A stretch of 18,873 bases of DNA, taken from contig DATDFC010000198.1 of the NCBI GenBank assembly GCA_036522815.1, positions 1 to 18,873 on the forward strand, written 5' to 3'. The notes under the pieces are model-generated. The model did no database searches. It had not been told where the DNA came from and saw only the letters and a program-made list of their open reading frames with translations. Within the stretch, counting starts at the first letter, position 1; each line of letters starts with the position of its first letter. Shown here piece by piece: positions 14,567 to 18,873 of the stretch. The translations under genes and the position numbers were made by a program. Source of the stretch: AG41 sp036522815 (GTDB lineage Bacteria > Gemmatimonadota > Gemmatimonadetes > Gemmatimonadales > GWC2-71-9).

Positions 14567-15196
14567 ATGATTCGCAACGGTGCAGTAGTGTCAATCGTAT
14601 TGTGCGCGCTGGTCTATTCCCCTGCTCTCCCGGCCCAGGAGTCCGCCACCCACTGGTGCTTCCGCGGGCGACCCAAACCGCGGTGCGATGTTTTCTGGCT
14701 CACCGAGTTCGGCGTGGCCGCCCCGATTTCGTCCAACCCTAACGGCGCGAGTCGGGGTGCGCTATTCACGTGGGAGCTCGGTGGGATGGCCAATCGCGGC
14801 ACACGCCACGCATTCGGCGTGGCGGCGTTCAGCCAGGCTATCCTCGGGGGTAGCGATAGCGAGGGCGCGGCGGTCGGCATTCGACCGCGGCTGCGGTTCT
14901 GGATGAGCCACACCACGAGCTTCGACATCGCTCCCGGCGTTCTCGTCGTGGGTTCGGGTGCCCCCGGCTTCAGCGGGCACGCGGGGGTGAACTTCGCGGA
15001 TTACGCCGGGCTTACGATGCACGTCGTGGCGCTGCGGCCGGACCGGTTCGACGTCGACCGCAGCACGCGGGTCGCGGTTTTCGCCGGCGGGCATCTCGCC
15101 TCGGTCCCGGGAACCGTGGTGGGCGTGGGCGGCCCTCTGGCGCTGGGTGCCGCTTTCCTGATCGTGTGCGGCTCCGGCAACTGCTTCGGTAACTAG
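14567..15196 (+). CDS. Secreted protein of unknown function
   Basis: The protein has 209 residues. A Sec signal peptide, MIRNGAVVSIVLCALVYSPALPA, is probably cleaved before QES. The mature part has alternating hydrophobic/polar strands and Gly/Phe/Ala content typical of a small beta-barrel or periplasmic protein, with cysteines near both ends (CFRGRPKPRC and CGSGNC) that could form disulfides. The ATG at 14567 is preferred over an upstream in-frame ATG at 14453 because it starts the signal peptide; an AGG lies 4 nt upstream. I do not recognise a family. It is divergent from the lipoprotein gene across 222 bp and convergent with the FkbM methyltransferase. Confidence 0.72.
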   Translation: MIRNGAVVSIVLCALVYSPALPAQESATHWCFRGRPKPRCDVFWLTEFGVAAPISSNPNGASRGALFTWELGGMANRGTRHAFGVAAFSQAILGGSDSEGAAVGIRPRLRFWMSHTTSFDIAPGVLVVGSGAPGFSGHAGVNFADYAGLTMHVVALRPDRFDVDRSTRVAVFAGGHLASVPGTVVGVGGPLALGAAFLIVCGSGNCFGN

Positions 15197-15224
15197 CCGC
15201 TCCTCTTTGGGCAGGCGGCGCGGG

Positions 15225-15977
15225 TCATACGGTCCGGCGCGCATCGACGCGCCGCGCCACGACGTGCCCGCCGGCGGCCGGACCGGGGAGCTCCTCGAAC
15301 CCCATGGCCGCCAACGCCGATCGCACGTGGCGCGCGCCCGCCGCGCCGATCACGTGCTCGTGCACCTCCAGCACGATCCTGGTCACGCTGGGCAGGTGCG
15401 CGTGGTCGAACAACTCTTGCTCGGCGCCCTCGACGTCGATGATGAGCAGCGTCGGCCGAACCCGCTGCACGATGTCGCTCAGAGGTTTGACGGGGACCTC
15501 GACCGGACGGACCCGGCCGCTCTGGCGTACGACCGACGACGCCCACAGGTGCCGGTCGCGGTACAGCGTCACCGTGCCCGCGTCCGCGCCGACGGCGCAC
15601 ATCTCCAGGGCGGGCTGCACCTGATTGAGCGCATATGTCTCCCGGATGCACGCCTCGAGGTCGGGATTGGCCTCGTAGGCAAACACGCGGCTCGACCCGA
15701 GTCGTCTCGCGCAATAGGCGGAGACCAGTCCGAGGCCGGCCCCGACCTCGAGCACGATGTCGTCCGGTGCGAGCAGCTGGCCGATCAGCCGCAGCTCGTC
15801 CTGTTCGTACAGGCCCCGGGACACAGTTCGCTCGACCGCTGGCGACATGTGCCGACCCACCCGGATTTGCACGCCGGCCACGGTGACGACCGGTCGTCGG
15901 CGGACGCGGTATTGGTACGCGAGCCATTTCCGCACCTTGCGGAGCGACCGCCGGGCCCAGGACTCGCTGATGGTCAT
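15225..15977 (-). CDS. FkbM family SAM-dependent methyltransferase
   Basis: The protein has 250 residues. The SAM-binding motif I is VLEVGAGLG (75-83), followed by acidic YEANPDL (101-107) for ribose contact. The FkbM signature LLIIDVEGAEQEL (177-189) is intact. Family members O-methylate sugars, glycolipids or polyketides, acting in the cytosol on a hydroxyl. The basic N-terminus (SWARRSLRKVRKWL) may contact membrane or a charged substrate. The ATG at 15977 has AGG 7 nt upstream. It stands alone, with tRNA-Ile upstream on the same strand and a convergent gene 28 bp downstream. A role in surface glycan decoration, with the epimerase at 716-1699, is possible but they are 14 kb apart. Confidence 0.85.
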   Translation of the reverse strand: MTISESWARRSLRKVRKWLAYQYRVRRRPVVTVAGVQIRVGRHMSPAVERTVSRGLYEQDELRLIGQLLAPDDIVLEVGAGLGLVSAYCARRLGSSRVFAYEANPDLEACIRETYALNQVQPALEMCAVGADAGTVTLYRDRHLWASSVVRQSGRVRPVEVPVKPLSDIVQRVRPTLLIIDVEGAEQELFDHAHLPSVTRIVLEVHEHVIGAAGARHVRSALAAMGFEELPGPAAGGHVVARRVDARRTV

Positions 15978-16102
15978 GGCGCAACCTAGGGTACCGCGAG
16001 GGCTTCGATGAGAACTCCGAGCGAAACAGCGTGGGCTGGTGGCCGGTGGAATGAATTGGAGAGTCGCATCGCAACGATCGCGGAGCTTCTGACCTTCCCC
16101 AG

Positions 16103-16176
<74 letters not shown>

Positions 16177-16277
16177 CGCCGCTCCCCAACTTAGTAGACC
16201 ACCCCTCGGGGCGGTACTCCACTTTCGGCGAGAAGCTACATTGGAGCCCACGACGTCCCCCCCTTCAGGAGCGTCCT

Positions 16278-16676
16278 ATGCGTCAGGCCTTCGTCTTCTT
16301 CGTGGTCACCGTGCTGCAGGGAGGCGCGATCAACCTGTCCGATGTCGCCGGCACGTGGAAGGTACGCTCGATGGTCGGGCCGAAAGACAGCGTGGTGGCC
16401 ACCTCGGTCGTGGTCGCCACGGCCAGCCGCGAGGGCTGGATCATGCGCCTCGAGGCGCGGCCTCCGATTCCGCTGCGCATCGTCGCCGTGGGCGGCGACA
16501 GCATCGTCACCGAGTGCGGTCCCTACCCGAGCATCCTCCGGAAGGGCCTGCAGGTCACCGTGCTACGCAACGTGTCGCATTACAAGGGCGGGACCCTGAC
16601 GGGGACGTTCGAGGCGCACTACTCGTCGGGGGATGTGTTCCGTGGCAAGACGGCCGGCCAGCGCATGGCTCACTGA
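16278..16676 (+). CDS. Small exported protein of unknown function
   Basis: The protein has 132 residues. The first 18 residues (MRQAFVFFVVTVLQGGAI) resemble a short signal peptide without a clear cleavage box. The rest is beta-rich: LSDVAGTWKVRSMVG at 20-34, then repeated strands and a closing GTFEAHYSSGDVFRGK, a layout seen in lipocalin-like or META-like small exported proteins. The ATG at 16278 follows AGGAG with a 6-nt spacer. A perfect 11-bp hairpin follows the stop, so it is probably monocistronic. No family is recognised with certainty. Confidence 0.7.
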   Translation: MRQAFVFFVVTVLQGGAINLSDVAGTWKVRSMVGPKDSVVATSVVVATASREGWIMRLEARPPIPLRIVAVGGDSIVTECGPYPSILRKGLQVTVLRNVSHYKGGTLTGTFEAHYSSGDVFRGKTAGQRMAH

Positions 16677-16683
16677 AACGCGA

Positions 16684-16711
16684 AGCGGGAGCACCGCCAC
16701 GTGCTCCCGCT
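16684..16711. terminator. Hairpin terminator between convergent genes
   Basis: A perfect 11-bp stem, agcgggagcac (16684-16694) and gtgctcccgct (16701-16711), has a 6-nt loop. It lies between the stop at 16676 (+) and the stop at 16725 (-), so it can serve both genes. There is no clear T-tract. Confidence 0.75.
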
Positions 16712-16724
16712 CGCACTTCCCCGC

Positions 16725-16973
16725 TCACTCCCAGTCCCGCCTCGGCCCCTTCTTGGGGCGGAACTCCTCGTCCTCGTCGTCGTCGAATTCGTCGTCCAGG
16801 TCGTCGTACTCGTCGAGATCGTCCAGCTCCTCCTCGTCAAGCTCGTCCTCGTCCAGCTCGTCGTCGAAGTCCTCGTCCAGGTCCTTGTCCTCTTCGAAGT
16901 CTTCGAACTCTTCGTCGCCGAGACTGTCGCTGCGACGCTTGAGCGACCAGTCCGACGTCTCACGGGACAACAT
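16725..16973 (-). CDS. Extremely acidic small protein
   Basis: The protein has 82 residues. Between residues 20 and 70, 39 of 51 residues are Asp or Glu, interrupted at intervals by single Leu, Phe or Tyr (F23, F26, L32, F36, L40, L45, L50, L53, Y56, L59, F63). Short basic patches flank the core (KRR at 12-14, KKGPRR at 74-79). The ATG at 16973 has a GGGGG tract just upstream; a GTG at 16979 is an alternative. No family is recognised. The acidic tract could mimic nucleic acid or bind basic proteins, as in the C-terminal domain of RNA polymerase delta, but that is inference. A coding call is supported by a sensible start, termination at a shared hairpin and position just downstream of typA on the same strand (gap 46 bp). 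Confidence 0.65.
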   Translation of the reverse strand: MLSRETSDWSLKRRSDSLGDEEFEDFEEDKDLDEDFDDELDEDELDEEELDDLDEYDDLDDEFDDDEDEEFRPKKGPRRDWE

Positions 16974-17019
16974 TGTCACCCCCAGCTGAGGTTGTGTGTG
17001 AACGAGCTATCCGACTGCC

Positions 17020-18873
17020 CTACGACTCCTCGGCCGCCCGCGCGTTGCGCGCCAGCTTGCGGCGCTCGGTGGCTCCCAGCGCGCGCTTGCGCAAGCGGAT
17101 GGACGACGGCGTCACTTCGATCAACTCGTCGTCCTCAATGTATTCGAGCGCCAGCTCCAGCGTCACCAACCGCGGCGGCTCCAGCATGATCATTTCGTCC
17201 GACGCGGTCGTCCGCATGTTGGTGAGCTTCTTTTCTTTCGACGGGTTCACGTCCATGTCGCCGGTGCGGGCATTCTCGCCCACGACCATCCCCTCGTACA
17301 CCGCATCGCCCGGCTTCACAAACATCGTCCCCCGCTCCTGCAAATTGAAGAGCGCGAACGCCACCGCCACGCCCTCCCGATCCGCCACCATCACCCCCCG
17401 GCTGCGCCCCGACAGCGGGCCCGCCCAGCGACCGTACTCGAAGAAGCGATGGTGCATGACCCCCGTGCCGCGCGTGTCCGTGATGAACTCCGAGCGGTAC
17501 CCCAGGAGGCCCCGCGCCGGAATCTTGAACCGCATCCGCACCGTCCCCACTCCCGGGTTCTTCATGTCCAGGAGCTCCGCCCGGCGCGGCCCCAGCTTCT
17601 CCATCACCACCCCGAGATACCCCTCGGGGCAGTCGATCATCAGCTCTTCGTACGGCTCGAGCCGCTCCCCGTTGGGCCCTTCCCGGGGAATGATCCGCGG
17701 CCGGCTCACCTGGAACTCGTACCCCTCGCGCCGCATCGTCTCCATCAGGATGCCGAGGTGCAGCTCGCCCCGCCCCGACACGGTGAACGTCTGGGGATCG
17801 TCCGTCTCCTCGACCCGCAGGGCCACGTTCTTCTCGAGCTCCTTGAACAAGCGCTCCCGCAGCTGCCGGCCGGTCACGAACTTCCCTTCACGCCCGGCGA
17901 ACGGCGAGTCGTTGACCTTGCAGTCCACGGAGATCGTCGGCTCCTCCACCGCGATCCCTGCCAGCCGCTCCAGATAGTCGGGGGCCGTGACCGTCTTCCC
18001 GATCTCCACCCCCACGAGCCCCGCGAGCGCCACGATGTCGCCGGCCGAGGCTTCCTGCACCTCGACCCGGTCCAGCCCGTCGAACGAGAACAGCTTCACG
18101 ACGCGAGCCTGCTCGTACGGCCCATCCCCCACAGGACCAGGCGCGCCCAGCGGAAGTAACGCCACCGTCTCGCCCACCCGCACCCGACCCCGCTCGATCC
18201 GCCCGATCGCGATGCGCCCGAGGTAGGACGAATAGTCGAGCGTGGAGACGAGCATCTGGAACGGGCCGGCGGGGTCGGCCACGGGGGCCGGGATCGTGTC
18301 CAGGATGGTCTGGAACAACGGCTTCAAGTCCGTTCCCGGAGTCCTCAGGTCGACCGTGGCCGTGCCCGCTCGGCTCGACGTATAAAGGAAAGGGCAGTTG
18401 AACTGCTCCTGCGTGGCCTCCAGGTCGAGGAACAGCTGGAGCACCTCGTCGTGCACCCGCAGCGGCTCCGCGTCCTGCCGGTCGATCTTGTTCACCAGCA
18501 CGATCGGCTTCAGGCCCAGCGCGAGCGCCTTCCCGGCCACGAAGCGCGTCTGCGGCATCGGCCCCTCGGCCGCATCCACCAGCAGCAGGAACCCGTCCAC
18601 CATGCGCAGGATGCGCTCGACTTCGCCGCCGAAGTCCGCATGTCCGGGCGTGTCGACGATGTTGATTCTCGTGTCGCCCCAGCGGACGGCCGTGTTCTTC
18701 GACAGGATCGTGATGCCCCGCTCGCGCTCCAGCGGGTTCGAGTCCATCACCCGCTCGCTCACCTGCTGGTTGGCGCGGAACACCCCCGCCTGGCGGAGCA
18801 TCTGGTCCACCAGCGTGGTCTTCCCATGGTCGACGTGGGCGATGATGGCGATGTTGCGGATCTGCAAGGGGCT
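17020..18873 (-). CDS. typA: GTP-binding protein TypA/BipA, 5' end at window edge
   Basis: About 617 residues are visible and the frame runs open to the right edge. A TTG at 18867 could initiate, but relatives carry a few more residues before RNIAIIAHVDHGKTTL, so the true start probably lies just outside. Numbered from that TTG: G1 AHVDHGKTT (10-18), G2 GITI (51-54), G3 DTPGH (72-76), G4 NKID (126-129), then the elongation-factor domains II, III and V and the BipA-specific C-terminus, which ends in a basic segment (RLRKRALGATERRK). Length matches full-length TypA. It is a ribosome-associated translational GTPase, homologous to EF-G and LepA, important in ribosome assembly at low temperature and stress. 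All G motifs are intact. Confidence 0.96.
   Translation of the reverse strand, partial: SPLQIRNIAIIAHVDHGKTTLVDQMLRQAGVFRANQQVSERVMDSNPLERERGITILSKNTAVRWGDTRINIVDTPGHADFGGEVERILRMVDGFLLLVDAAEGPMPQTRFVAGKALALGLKPIVLVNKIDRQDAEPLRVHDEVLQLFLDLEATQEQFNCPFLYTSSRAGTATVDLRTPGTDLKPLFQTILDTIPAPVADPAGPFQMLVSTLDYSSYLGRIAIGRIERGRVRVGETVALLPLGAPGPVGDGPYEQARVVKLFSFDGLDRVEVQEASAGDIVALAGLVGVEIGKTVTAPDYLERLAGIAVEEPTISVDCKVNDSPFAGREGKFVTGRQLRERLFKELEKNVALRVEETDDPQTFTVSGRGELHLGILMETMRREGYEFQVSRPRIIPREGPNGERLEPYEELMIDCPEGYLGVVMEKLGPRRAELLDMKNPGVGTVRMRFKIPARGLLGYRSEFITDTRGTGVMHHRFFEYGRWAGPLSGRSRGVMVADREGVAVAFALFNLQERGTMFVKPGDAVYEGMVVGENARTGDMDVNPSKEKKLTNMRTTASDEMIMLEPPRLVTLELALEYIEDDELIEVTPSSIRLRKRALGATERRKLARNARAAEES

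Noticed and set aside
16633..16989. Plus-strand frame encoding a long serine run
   Set aside because: The serine run is the antisense reading of the Asp/Glu codon tract of the acidic protein; there is no ribosome-binding site or plausible start.
17649..17680. A ccccgttg match to the hairpin element
   Set aside because: It lies inside typA coding sequence and lacks the loop and matching second arm, so it is a chance 8-mer.

Overview
The window is a gene-dense, very GC-rich stretch of bacterial chromosome. The Sec-type lipoproteins and secreted proteins, the choice-of-anchor P/post-COAP-1 protein, a cytosolic hybrid histidine kinase, an FkbM methyltransferase and a tRNA without an encoded CCA suggest a diderm environmental bacterium. 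My best guess is Gemmatimonadota or a neighbouring phylum, but this is inference and no phylogenetic marker was compared. No insertion sequence, phage gene, CRISPR array or integrase is visible. The longest non-coding stretch is about 220 bp.

Layout. At 1-1699 a partial GNAT-like acetyltransferase (-) diverges from an NAD-dependent sugar-nucleotide epimerase (+). At 1716-3557 is a soluble PAS-PAS-HisKA-HATPase-REC hybrid kinase (-). At 3716-7723 is a compact minus-strand operon, in transcription order: SsuE-like FMN reductase, RimK-like ATP-grasp ligase, SsuD/SfnG-like flavin monooxygenase and a MATE exporter. At 7779-8450 a DUF6498-type membrane protein (+) converges on, and overlaps, a stand-alone receiver protein (-). 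At 9057-10226 is an FMN-dependent alpha-hydroxy-acid dehydrogenase (-), divergent from a secreted vWA protein (10402-11412, +). A strong 13-bp hairpin separates that gene from three minus-strand genes: a choice-of-anchor P/post-COAP-1 protein, a NarL-type regulator and a small lipoprotein. A secreted protein (14567-15196, +), an FkbM methyltransferase (-), tRNA-Ile(GAU) (-), a small secreted protein (+), an extremely acidic 82-residue protein (-) and typA/bipA (-, running off the right edge) complete the window.

How genes may work together. The reductase, ligase, monooxygenase and transporter look like one pathway. A two-component flavin monooxygenase fed by its own FMN reductase, plus an ATP-dependent carboxylate-amine/thiol ligase and an exporter, could make or modify a small molecule or salvage organosulfur. 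The exact reaction is unknown.

The most striking non-coding signal is a 33-nt hairpin found twice, 10 kb apart. The two copies have no substitutions and differ by two single-base indels, both in predicted unpaired positions. Each copy sits in the same orientation 26-29 nt upstream of the start codon of a receiver-domain signalling gene (the hybrid kinase and the NarL-type regulator). A weaker dyad sharing part of the loop sequence lies upstream of the third receiver gene.
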